From PNON01 sp963757065 (GTDB lineage: Bacteria; Chloroflexota; Anaerolineae; Anaerolineales; Anaerolineaceae): DNA of 64,000 nucleotides. A program made the translations under genes and the position numbers. Shown here in pieces: positions 8,162 through 17,006 of this stretch (its first letter is position 1; every line of letters starts with the position of its first letter). The notes beneath the pieces are model-generated. The model was given only the letters and a program-made list of their open reading frames with translations. It was not told the origin of the DNA and did no database searches. The stretch is taken from assembly GCA_963757065.1 (NCBI GenBank), contig CAVWQC010000001.1:248001-312000 (forward strand), read 5' to 3'.

Positions 8162-10343
8162 CATTTTCCTCGATTATGGGCAAAGAAATAACGAATTCAG
8201 CCCCACCATCTTCGCAATTTCGTACACTGATTTCTCCACCCATTGCTTCCAGCATTCTGTTTGCCATATATAACCCCAATCCGTGTCCGTAGATCGTCTG
8301 GGAATCAACTGGATTAACCCGGTAAAACTTCTCAAAAATGTACGGCTGGGCATCAATTGGAATCCCCGGCCCATGGTCCCGAATTGTAACAAGGGCTTTA
8401 TCACCAATTTTATCAGTAGATATAATGATTTTTCCATCAGGTGCGTATTTTATCGCATTGTCAATAAGGTGGGTAACCACACTTGCCAGTCCGCGTGGAT
8501 CGGCTATGACGGTGGGTAAAGTGTCCAATGGATGAAAGATCAGGCGTTGAGCTTCTGGCAAGTCTATAAATTGCTCGATTGTATTTCGAAGAAGATCATT
8601 AGCATTGACCGGCTCAGGAAAAAGTGGCAGGCGTTCTGCTTCCATGGCTGAAAGATCAAGGATCGTTTCAACAAACCGGGTTAATCGTTGGATCTCAGTC
8701 TGAACAATAGTAAGTGATCTGTGTGTTTTCTCGTTCAACTGTTCACGATTTGCCAATAATAATTCTATTCCACCGCTGATATTGGTGAGGGGAGCTCTTA
8801 ACTCATGCGACACCATCGACACAAAATCGGATTTCATCTGATCCAGCGATTGCAGTTTTTTATGTTGTTCTTCCAATTGAACAAATGCAGTTTGAAGTGA
8901 GGTGGTTTTTTCAAGTACCCGTTGTTCAAGACCTTCATTGAGTTTTTCCAATTCTCCCTGAAGGTCGGATAACCGCTGATTCGCCATAAGCAGTGCTGCC
9001 TGTTGTTCCTTTTGCGGGGTCAGGTCGTGGGCAGTTCCGGCAATCCGTTGATTGCCGGGAGAATCAAAACTGATCTTATTTAAGGAAAGTTCTACAGGAA
9101 GATAGATGGAATTGGATAAATTCAGCCGAACTTCAGATTTCCAATTTGATTCGATCTGGTCAGGAATAGCCGGGTCAGAAAACACTTCTTTGATCGTCTT
9201 TCCCAGCAATTCCGTTTCGTTCTTTAATCCACACACCTGCACCATGGCTGGATTAACCAATATTATTTTAAGCTTTTTATCCGTAATGAAAGATGGTTCA
9301 GCCGTATTTTGAAAAAGGATGGCATACTGGCGAAGCTCGAATTCCCCGGCTGCAACACCTTGTCTGGCGATTAATAAAAGCCAGAGCATTGCGGTTATCC
9401 CAATTGTAGCCTGAGGAAAATTAAGCGAGTTTTGCCAGACAATTACCAACTCTGCCACCAGGACCAGGATCAATGCCAGAGGGAGCACTCCCTGAATCCT
9501 TCGGCCATTTGTCCATTCAAACCCGGATTCAGGCCCTTCTGCCAACAATTTCGGATTTTTATAAGCATAATATATCCCCGTCAGGATGGCAGAATAACCG
9601 ACGACTATACCAAGGTCCACACCGGTGCCTGGTAATGGTTGTTGACCTATAGTCATGGATGCTGGAGCAAGATCGCTCATCGTCAAACCAATGACCCCCA
9701 GCATAAACCAGGATATTGTCTTTTGCAATTGTTTGGATTTTACTAAAAGCAGCATGTTCAGCAGCAGCGCCAGCAAACCAATATCCAGAACGGGATATGT
9801 CAATTGCCAGCGAGTTTCAACCAGGTTACTGGTTCCTACCTCCATACCAGGAAATACAAACACAAGCCAGCCAAGTAGAGTCATCGCCCCGCATGAGATC
9901 GTCATATCCAGGATCATCTTAAGGCGGATGATCCGCTGCCGAAGTAAAACCTGCGAGAACAACCAACCCCCTGCAATGAGTAGAAATCCGGCAATATTGA
10001 TCCAATTGACCCAGGCAGCTATCTGCTGGTTCGATCTTTCAGTTGGTGAAAAAAAGAGGCGATAATAATCTGCTGTGATCCATAGGATAAGCCCTGCTCC
10101 AATCACCTGCCATTGCATGCGTGATATTCCGGGATTCATTTTTATAGATAACTTCATTAATATGAATACTGCAGCAATCCCTGGGACACAGGTGAGTAAA
10201 CGCAGAAAATTGTAAGCAATTTGGTCAGATCCTGCAAATGTGCTCACAATAACGACATATAAACCTGTCAGAATCCAAATTATCAGGGCTGGTTTAAAAT
10301 CCGCTTCAATAAATTGAAATAGACGGTGCTGCTTTGTCTTCAT
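8139..10343 (-). CDS. Membrane histidine kinase with PAS domain
   Basis: The sensor partner of the response regulator that follows. The 734-residue protein has about ten hydrophobic helices in residues 20-330, then a PAS domain (about 340-445). A coiled coil (445-500) leads to a HisKA dimerisation domain with the phosphorylated histidine at 513 (FVSMVSHELRAPL). The ATPase domain has N629 (DNAIKYAP), DHGPGIP and GHGLGL. The multi-helix input region may sense a membrane or lipophilic signal, which is inference. No Shine-Dalgarno is present, and TAAAAT at 10350-10355 lies 6 bases before the ATG. A terminator separates it from the Tad operon. Confidence 0.93.
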   Translation of the reverse strand: MKTKQHRLFQFIEADFKPALIIWILTGLYVVIVSTFAGSDQIAYNFLRLLTCVPGIAAVFILMKLSIKMNPGISRMQWQVIGAGLILWITADYYRLFFSPTERSNQQIAAWVNWINIAGFLLIAGGWLFSQVLLRQRIIRLKMILDMTISCGAMTLLGWLVFVFPGMEVGTSNLVETRWQLTYPVLDIGLLALLLNMLLLVKSKQLQKTISWFMLGVIGLTMSDLAPASMTIGQQPLPGTGVDLGIVVGYSAILTGIYYAYKNPKLLAEGPESGFEWTNGRRIQGVLPLALILVLVAELVIVWQNSLNFPQATIGITAMLWLLLIARQGVAAGEFELRQYAILFQNTAEPSFITDKKLKIILVNPAMVQVCGLKNETELLGKTIKEVFSDPAIPDQIESNWKSEVRLNLSNSIYLPVELSLNKISFDSPGNQRIAGTAHDLTPQKEQQAALLMANQRLSDLQGELEKLNEGLEQRVLEKTTSLQTAFVQLEEQHKKLQSLDQMKSDFVSMVSHELRAPLTNISGGIELLLANREQLNEKTHRSLTIVQTEIQRLTRFVETILDLSAMEAERLPLFPEPVNANDLLRNTIEQFIDLPEAQRLIFHPLDTLPTVIADPRGLASVVTHLIDNAIKYAPDGKIIISTDKIGDKALVTIRDHGPGIPIDAQPYIFEKFYRVNPVDSQTIYGHGLGLYMANRMLEAMGGEISVRNCEDGGAEFVISLPIIEENDEPNLIS

Positions 10344-10364
10344 ATCATGATTTTACAACCAAAT

Positions 10365-10398
10365 AAAAACAGGGTTGAGAAATGACAACCCTGTTTTT
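10365..10398 (-). terminator. Rho-independent terminator of the Tad operon
   Basis: AAAAACAGGGTTG (10365-10377) pairs with CAACCCTGTTTTT (10386-10398) over an 8-base loop. Read on the minus strand, it follows the last Tad gene and ends in a T run. Confidence 0.8.
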
Positions 10399-10415
10399 CG
10401 TGAAGTCTTGCAACT

Positions 10416-12318
10416 TTATCCTTCGCCGCCGCCGATCGGTGTTTTGGTCGGGGTCGGTGTGGGTGTCCGTGAAGGAGTATTGGTCGGTGCTAACGTCCTC
10501 GTAAATGTTGCTGTCGGTGGAACCGTACTCGTGCGTGTTGCGGTCTTAGTGGGTGTGTTGGTAGGTACCGACGTCTTGGATGGCGTGAATGTGTTGCTCG
10601 GTACAGGAGTATTTGATTTCGTTGGAGTATGAGTCCTTGTGAATGTCGATGTCGGAACAAGTGTATCGGTAGGTGTAAAGGTGCTCGTAGGAACGAGTGT
10701 TTTCGATGGTGTATTGGTTATCGAAGCAGTGAAAGTCCTGGTTGGAGTCAGTGTGGGCGGCAGGGTCCGGCTGGCAGTAAGTGTCCGTGTTGGCGTCCTG
10801 GTATTTCGTGGCTGTTGGAGCAATGCGTGTGTAAGTCCGGGTAAATGGGCAGTTGACACCATTTACCGCAAGGTTTACCTGCACAGTGAAAGTGCCACTT
10901 ATTCCCCTGCTGTCCGGCGCAAAGTCAATGTACAGGTTGTGAGTGGTACCACCACCTGCCAGGGCCATCGTTGGGCTTCGCTGTCCATATGTGGTCGATG
11001 TGTAATCATTCCCACCATAGAAGGTGGTGGTATTCATCTGCATATAATCGAGATAAACATTGGAATTCCCGGCAGAAGAATCCCAGGTTACAGTCGTGTC
11101 ACCAAAATTAGCGACTATCGAGTTGTTATTTACAATGATCATCCTCAATCGGTCTGTTCTGGTTCCAGACATGCCCAGTGTCATGGTGATATTTCCACAA
11201 TCTGGTACTATCGTCGGGGTCCTTGTGGAAGTCTTACTGGCTGTAGGGGAAATGCTCGGGGTAAGAGTTCTTGTCGGAGTCCTCGATGGTGTTAATGTGA
11301 TCGAAGCAGTTTGAGTGGCAGTCAATGAAGCTGTCCTGGTTAATGTTGGTGTTTCAGACGGTGTATAGGTTGGCGATGGGGTAAATGTATTGGTAGCCGT
11401 CGGTGAGGGTGTAAATGTCGGAGTATTTGTCGCGGTTGGACTTGGAGTAATGGATGGGGTCAAAGACGCCGTCGGGCTGGGCATTAATAGCGGCGGTGCC
11501 ACATTGATGGCTTTACTTGCCCGGAATTGCTCGATGATCCCGCGGCGAACTGTCGTCAGGTGAAGGTAAGGCCAGGCTTGCATCAGGAAGGGGGTGATCA
11601 ACGGGTGGTTAAAATCGACGCCGATCAAAATACTGTCCCCAGGTCCACCGGCATCCTCCTTTGGAGTAATATTCCAGTACAGACCTGCACCCGGATCGGA
11701 TTGTGTAACTGTTGATCCAGCGATCACCCTGGAGGAGAAAACAATTACCCGGAAATATCCCTTGTCGCTCGTGAGTGTTTTGGTCGGGTCCAATGCAATG
11801 GCAAATGCATCCTCACGGGTAACATCATGAATGGAATGCAATCGCGCATAATCCTGTAACACACCGGTCAAGTTTTCGATCGTTTCAGATACTGCCAGTG
11901 ATTGTTCATTAACTCCCATGCTAGCGAAAGGCGCGGAAGCTTCCAACACGGATGAAAAAGTATTTGGAACCCGGCAATCCTGCGGGTCTCCTCCGTATGT
12001 ATCTGCAGTTACAGGGTCAATCACGGGGGATATATTGTTGGTCAAATTGTCGACCGGAAACCGTTTAAAAACATTATTATTGACTTCTGCTACTGCTGCA
12101 TCATCGCAATATCCAACATCATATTGACCGGTGACAGCGTACCGAACTGCAAACCGGGCACTGTTTTGAACCGATAACCAGGCTTGGAAAATGCGTCCAA
12201 ACTCAATGATCCCGAAAATGAGCATTAGTAATAGCGGTAGTACCAGGGCAAATTCCACCATCCCCTGGGCTGTAAAGCTTCTTTTCCGGAATATTTTGTG
12301 AAGAATGAGATTTTTCAT
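10416..12318 (-). CDS. TadE-like pilus-assembly protein with Thr/Pro repeats, frameshifted near its 3' end
   Basis: A TadE-type pseudopilin-like membrane protein: AQGMVEFALVLPLLLMLIFGIIEFG forms the N-terminal helix. About 240 extracellular residues follow, then a long Thr/Pro/Ser repeat, a beta-rich domain (from PDCGNITMTLG) and a second Thr/Pro tail. One extra base in the AAA at 10804-10806 breaks the frame. Removing it gives 633 residues ending in PTPTPTKTPIGGGEG at 10416, while the uncorrected frame runs on to 10546 with unlike sequence. ATG 12318 follows AGGA and lies 10 bases after the vWA gene. The repeats are probably a wall-spanning stalk. Confidence 0.75.
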
Positions 12319-12328
12319 AAGCCGAGTC

Positions 12329-13966
12329 CTACCTGGTGAGTCGAGTATAAACACGCGATGCAATTTCGTTAAAAACCTGGTCAAGTCCTGAACCGGTGGT
12401 GGTATAGAAATAATTGCCGCAGTTATAGCTTGTGGGAGTTCCTGGAACAGCCACTGCTAAGCATGGATCTGTGGTTGGGTCAGTATCATCACCAACGGCA
12501 GCGATATAACGGAGAAGGGTATCCCCATACGGCCTACCACCGGCTTCGTTGGTATTTGAAAACACAGCCTCTCCCAGACCGATCGAGAACATGATGGCAG
12601 CCTGGCCGGTGTTATCGTTATGGCAATTTGAATCAGCTGCTTTGGATGGGCAGGATACCAAATCTGCCCGGTCACGCGCAAAATCTTCCGCATCATACAA
12701 TGCATCACCAAGGTCATGCCTGGTGGTAACATCCGTGTCACGACAAGGCGGGTCAGTAAGCGCCCCAAATTCCGGGCAGAATCCAGCTGGCAGATCCACC
12801 GAGGGAAGCCAACCAGTGGCTGCAATCCCCTGTTGAATGCGCAAAGCCGCTGTGGGGTCCACATCAGTAGCATTGGCTGCGCCGTCCGTCAGGAGGACCA
12901 CCAACCATAAGGCGTCAGGATGCATATCCTGGCTTAATTGGAAAGCAGCCCAGTTTAATCCGCCGCCAATATTGGTGGTTTGTGAAGTAGACCGTTCACC
13001 ATTGAATGCTGCATCCCCGATATGGGCTGCATCAAAAATAGCATTGACATTATCCGGCTGGCGCCAGGGAGCCACAATTTGTTGAAAAACCCCGCCCCCA
13101 TCATATAGTGAGCAGATGGCAGCGCTACCGTTTGTAACCCAATCAACAGGACAAACTGCAGGCTGATAAACATTCAAATTATGAATGGCATTGATGGCCG
13201 TCGCCTGGTCATTAAGCCAGGTATTCCCGCCAACACTGACTACACCGGTCCCTCTACCAGTGGCAACATTATGAGGTTCCCATGCATCCGAGAATGTAAC
13301 GATCGCCAACCGGTCCTCTTCTTTTGCGGCAGGTTTATCCAATACCCATGCAGCAAAGTTACCTGCTGCTATTTTCACTTCTTCAAAAGGATGGCATGCA
13401 CCTGGAACACCGCCATCGTTTGCTGTATTGCACACACCGGGGTCGCGAAATTCCGGGTTGCCTACAGGCGGTTCATTGGACATGGATTCAGAAGTGTCGA
13501 TAACCAGGACTACATCCAGGGATGCTGCTTCACCAATGGCATTGGCAGTGATGGTTGTATTGTATAAACCAATCACAGGGAGGAAGGAAAATTCAACAGG
13601 GGCTGATGCGGTTACTCTTACCAATTTGCGGTTTAATGTTCCACATAATTGGGGATCACCAGGTACATCATCACAAGTTTGAATGGATGCCGTCCCATCG
13701 ACCACATTATTCAATCTTAAAAATTGTTGAGCTGAATCATTGAGCTGGGTAGCAGTGTAATTTGACCGCATTTGAGTGGCAGCAGCCAGAGCTGCTGAAT
13801 CGACTGCCCGGCGCAGGTTACCATATGAGATGAATAAAATTCCCATGTCGACAGTTAAACCGATAAATGCCAGCAGACCGACAAAAACCAGGGCGATCAA
13901 AACGATCGACTGGCCTTTTTCACTATTTTTCGAGATACTTGATAACAGTTTTTTCATATTTGCCAT
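12329..13966 (-). CDS. TadG-like membrane protein with von Willebrand factor A domain
   Basis: The N-terminus (EKGQSIVLIALVFVGLLAFI, then GNLRRAVDSAALAAA) is the TadG/TadE-type membrane segment of Tad pilus-assembly proteins. From about residue 150 there is a vWA domain with the metal site DTSES (about 157-161) after VVLVI. A later TDGAANATD loop and many cysteines suggest an oxidised extracellular domain. vWA domains bind protein ligands through a metal ion, so adhesion or assembly is likely. The ATG at 13966 lies 3 bases after the TadE stop. An upstream TTG (13969) is less likely. It is the middle gene of a three-gene operon. Confidence 0.87.
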   Translation of the reverse strand: MANMKKLLSSISKNSEKGQSIVLIALVFVGLLAFIGLTVDMGILFISYGNLRRAVDSAALAAATQMRSNYTATQLNDSAQQFLRLNNVVDGTASIQTCDDVPGDPQLCGTLNRKLVRVTASAPVEFSFLPVIGLYNTTITANAIGEAASLDVVLVIDTSESMSNEPPVGNPEFRDPGVCNTANDGGVPGACHPFEEVKIAAGNFAAWVLDKPAAKEEDRLAIVTFSDAWEPHNVATGRGTGVVSVGGNTWLNDQATAINAIHNLNVYQPAVCPVDWVTNGSAAICSLYDGGGVFQQIVAPWRQPDNVNAIFDAAHIGDAAFNGERSTSQTTNIGGGLNWAAFQLSQDMHPDALWLVVLLTDGAANATDVDPTAALRIQQGIAATGWLPSVDLPAGFCPEFGALTDPPCRDTDVTTRHDLGDALYDAEDFARDRADLVSCPSKAADSNCHNDNTGQAAIMFSIGLGEAVFSNTNEAGGRPYGDTLLRYIAAVGDDTDPTTDPCLAVAVPGTPTSYNCGNYFYTTTGSGLDQVFNEIASRVYTRLTR

Positions 13967-13969
13967 CAA

Positions 13970-14623
13970 TTAAGGTGTTGGGGTTGGTTCAGGTGGTGCT
14001 GCAGCCGGTAAAGGTGCAACAGATGACATATAAAGTTGGATCGGATCCGGAACAAAAGGTGTGATCCAGGGTAAAGCCAGTTCCTGGTGGTAGCTGTACC
14101 ACATTTCAACGATCACAATACCTGCTTTTGGCACTCCAGCCAAAAGTGCAGTTGTAATTTCGGCGTCAGTAAATTTGGATTTTTTCTTGTTGTTATAGCT
14201 ATATTCGTTACCCGCTCCTGCGACTGTAGACCGGACACCTACATCATCTGGATAACGGCGGAATATGGCTCCATTTTTAACAGATACAACCGAAATTACA
14301 ATATCATCCGCTGTTGGGTCAAGATCGTAAGGAAAAATGGTGCGAATCGCCATTTCTGATAATCCCGGTTTTTGTGGATCCCCATTCGTATAAAAGAGGA
14401 TGTCATCATCTTCAGTAGCGCCTACGAAAGGTGATCTATCCACACCAAAGCGGGCTGCTTCCCTGGGACCATCCATCAGGTTCAGATATCCATTCAGCAT
14501 ATACCCGAACTCAACCAGGCCGGAGAGCATTAAAAGTAAAATCGGGAAGAAGAGGGCCAGTTCAACCAGGGACTGTCCTTTTTCTTTCCGCTTGAAATGT
14601 GAATGAATGTTGGCTAGCTTCAC
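13970..14623 (-). CDS. TadE-like pilus-assembly protein
   Basis: A 217-residue protein with the TadE signature KGQSLVELALFFPILLLMLSGLVEFGYM near the N-terminus. One membrane helix precedes an extracellular domain and a short Pro/Thr end. TadE proteins are minor pseudopilins of Tad/Flp secretion systems. The start is GTG at 14623, chosen because GGAG lies 7 bases before it. It is the first gene of the operon with the vWA and repeat-bearing genes. The Tad ATPase, platform protein and Flp prepilin are not in the window. Confidence 0.85.
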   Translation of the reverse strand: MKLANIHSHFKRKEKGQSLVELALFFPILLLMLSGLVEFGYMLNGYLNLMDGPREAARFGVDRSPFVGATEDDDILFYTNGDPQKPGLSEMAIRTIFPYDLDPTADDIVISVVSVKNGAIFRRYPDDVGVRSTVAGAGNEYSYNNKKKSKFTDAEITTALLAGVPKAGIVIVEMWYSYHQELALPWITPFVPDPIQLYMSSVAPLPAAAPPEPTPTP

Positions 14624-14667
14624 TTGAATCTCCGAATGATCTAATAAATTACTTTTGGCCTGCTTAT

Positions 14668-14696
14668 ACTATATCGGTAACACTCCAATCAGTCAA
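14668..14696 (-). promoter_or_regulatory. Sigma70-type promoter of the Tad operon
   Basis: On the minus strand TTGACT (14691-14696) and TATAGT (14668-14673) are separated by exactly 17 bases. They lie about 45 bases before the GTG start of the first Tad gene. Both boxes match the consensus at five of six positions. Confidence 0.75.
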
Positions 14697-15036
14697 TTAC
14701 CAGCAAGCATAAATGAGCATACTGTTACTCGATGAATACGTCCTTGTAACACAATTTTCACAATATTTTAATGTTGGCGGAAAAATATAGGAATTGCGGC
14801 TCCATCATAGCTTTGTGCGTGCCTGAGCAAGCTCTGCCCTACGTATTACTGCCCTCCTCGAAATGACCATGGGATATCCAAACAAGCTCTGCCCTACGGT
14901 ATTACCCGTTTTATTGTTTTCCATTTATGAGAAATGTTACTATAATCATTAATATCCATGTGTTTAATCCATTTCTAATCTGACAATTATGACTATAATT
15001 GGATTATATCTACAAAGAATTCCGGGGAGATAAATT
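14697..15036. other. Intergenic region between the Tad operon and nrfHA, with a short direct repeat
   Basis: No gene is visible in this AT-rich stretch. CAAGCTCTGCCCTACG occurs at 14828-14843 and again at 14883-14898, each followed by TATTAC with one base of difference in spacing. A TATAAT lies at 14994-14999, a possible -10 box for nrfH without a good -35. No FNR or NarL site is clear. Confidence 0.6.
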
Positions 15037-15549
15037 TTGAAAGCTTTTTTCAAATCTCGAGCAATAATCATCGCTCTGGCTTCCCTCCTCATTGTTATGG
15101 GCATTTTTGTTTACACTACTGATATGCCCCGTTATATGACCAGCTCGCCGCGCACGTGTACCAATTGTCATACGATGGATGCTGCATACGAAAACTGGTA
15201 TCATGCTCCCCACCAAAATGTAACCAAATGTGTCGATTGCCATCTTCCTCATGAAAATATCTTTTCGTATTATTATGTGAAATTTGCATCCGGTGCACAT
15301 GATGTGTACTACTTCAGCACCGGTCTCACTCCCGACGCCATCCGGATCCACCCGGACACGAAAGTGATCATTCAATCCAACTGCATCCGCTGCCACACAG
15401 ATACCGTTGCAGATATTTCTGCTCATGACATGGGCAGGAATTGTTGGGATTGCCATCGGGATGTTGCGCATGGCCAGCGTGGAATCACATTATTACCTGT
15501 TCAGGATTCGATTATTTATAAAGTGGAAGAGGAAAGAGGTATTGAATGA
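15037..15549 (+). CDS. nrfH: Cytochrome c nitrite reductase small subunit NrfH (NapC/NirT family)
   Basis: A membrane-anchored tetraheme quinol dehydrogenase that passes electrons from menaquinol to NrfA. The 170-residue protein has one N-terminal helix and four CxxCH heme sites at 41-45, 65-69, 116-120 and 136-140. The first has the form CTNCHTM, with a methionine two residues after the histidine, as in NrfH heme 1. The start is TTG at 15037, supported by GGGGAG 7 bases upstream. The stop overlaps the nrfA ATG. The leader helix keeps the hemes outside the cytoplasm. Confidence 0.93.
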   Translation: MKAFFKSRAIIIALASLLIVMGIFVYTTDMPRYMTSSPRTCTNCHTMDAAYENWYHAPHQNVTKCVDCHLPHENIFSYYYVKFASGAHDVYYFSTGLTPDAIRIHPDTKVIIQSNCIRCHTDTVADISAHDMGRNCWDCHRDVAHGQRGITLLPVQDSIIYKVEEERGIE

Positions 15550-16859
15550 AAAAATATACGACTATCATTCTTTCGGCTGTCATAGTCATTCTTGCAGCTA
15601 TCCTGGTTGGGATATTGATATTTTTAAAAAATCAGCCTGTCCAATTGCGTGCTACCGAGCCAACGGTTAAAGTCAGTGCATTTGAGCCGGATTCTGCAAT
15701 TTGGGGGTTAAATTTTCCCAACCAGTATGATTCATTGTTGAAGACAAAACTTAACACAGAAGACACAGAATTTGGCGGGTCATCCAATTTTTCCTGGTTG
15801 GAACGCGATCCGCGCCAGGTGCTTCTATTTAGCGGATATGCTTTCAGCAAAGAATATAATGATGACCGCGGACACGAATGGAGTCTCGAAGATGTTCGCA
15901 GCACAAAACGGGTAACCGATAAGACTACTGGAAGCTGCTATGCATGCAAATCATCCAACAATCCTGGAATCTGGAATAATATCGGTCTGGAAGAATTCAG
16001 CAAGATGCCGTTCGCAGAATTGGGAAAACAGATCGACCAGCCAATTGGCTGTGCGAATTGCCATGAAGCCGGGACAATGCGGCTGATTGTGACCAATCCG
16101 GCTGTCATCAACGGTTTTGAAGCCCAGGGAATTGACTGGACCAAATTTACCCGCCAGGAGATGCGGACTGTGGTCTGTGCAAATTGTCACGATGAATATT
16201 ACATGGCCGGTGAAAACAAGGTATTAACCATGCCGTGGAAAAACGGAACAAAGATCGATGATATCCTGGCTTATTATGAAGAGAACCAGTTCAAAGACTG
16301 GGAATACCCTGAAGCGGGTACCCCGATGTTAAAAGCCCAGCATCCTGATTTTGAAACTTATACTGCGAATAGTACCCATTTCAAAGCAGGTGTGGCTTGT
16401 GCTGACTGCCATATGCCGTATGTGCGCGATGGATCCGCGAAATATTCAATGCATGATATTCACAGTCCTTTGCTGAATGCTGAACTGGCCTGCGGTGCCT
16501 GCCATACAGATGTGGGTTATGTAGTTGCCCGAGTAAGTGAGATCCAGGAGCAGGTGAGTAAGACCAAGATCAGTACAGAGGATGCCATTATTGACGCAAT
16601 AACCGCCATCAAGTCCGCGGCTGCCAACCCCGCCTCTGATCCCATCTTACTGGATGAAGCCCGCGCCTTGCACCGAAAGTCTCAGTTCATGTGGGATTTT
16701 GTTTCTGCAGAGAACAGTATGGGATTCCACAATCCTGAATACACACTCAAGATCCTGGCAGATTCAACCAACTTTGCCCGCCAGGCGCAGATGCTTGCCG
16801 CCCAGGCAGCGAATGATCCTTCTCTTCTGACCATTGGTGTGTACGATAAAGGCAATTAA
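15546..16859 (+). CDS. nrfA: Cytochrome c nitrite reductase catalytic subunit NrfA (cytochrome c552)
   Basis: Reduces nitrite to ammonium with six electrons in dissimilatory ammonification. The 437-residue protein has an N-terminal export/anchor helix. The special active-site heme motif CYACK is at 131-135, where lysine replaces histidine as ligand. Four normal motifs follow at 169-173, 211-215, 285-289 and 316-320. Catalytic candidates are Arg118 (DVRST), Tyr218 and His278, matching the Arg/Tyr/His triad of known NrfA. Its ATG overlaps the nrfH stop (ATGA). The CxxCK heme usually needs a dedicated lyase, and none is seen in this window. Confidence 0.95.
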   Translation: MKKYTTIILSAVIVILAAILVGILIFLKNQPVQLRATEPTVKVSAFEPDSAIWGLNFPNQYDSLLKTKLNTEDTEFGGSSNFSWLERDPRQVLLFSGYAFSKEYNDDRGHEWSLEDVRSTKRVTDKTTGSCYACKSSNNPGIWNNIGLEEFSKMPFAELGKQIDQPIGCANCHEAGTMRLIVTNPAVINGFEAQGIDWTKFTRQEMRTVVCANCHDEYYMAGENKVLTMPWKNGTKIDDILAYYEENQFKDWEYPEAGTPMLKAQHPDFETYTANSTHFKAGVACADCHMPYVRDGSAKYSMHDIHSPLLNAELACGACHTDVGYVVARVSEIQEQVSKTKISTEDAIIDAITAIKSAAANPASDPILLDEARALHRKSQFMWDFVSAENSMGFHNPEYTLKILADSTNFARQAQMLAAQAANDPSLLTIGVYDKGN

Positions 16860-16920
16860 CCCACCCAATGACGTTTATACGATCTTTAGGTATAGAATTG
16901 TAAATTCTCCCAATTACACA

Positions 16921-16938
16921 GAGAGAAATATTTCTCTC
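16921..16938. promoter_or_regulatory. Perfect 18-base palindrome upstream of the DUF362 gene
   Basis: GAGAGAAATATTTCTCTC reads the same on both strands and sits 69 bases before the ATG of the next gene, 61 bases after nrfA. No T run follows, so it looks more like an operator or RNA-processing hairpin than a terminator. Confidence 0.4.
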
Positions 16939-17006
16939 CGCTATTGATATTTAGTAAATTAAATTGTATAAAATTTCCATACTGGCATCAAATACTAGAG
17001 GTCAAA

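Noticed and set aside
10416..10862. Separate Thr/Pro-rich gene
   Set aside because: It lacks a credible start and continues the TadE-like protein once one extra A is removed.
10375..11314. Plus-strand Val/Gly-rich open frames
   Set aside because: They are the antisense of Thr/Pro repeat codons of the TadE-like gene. Similar shadows occur at 34828-35058.
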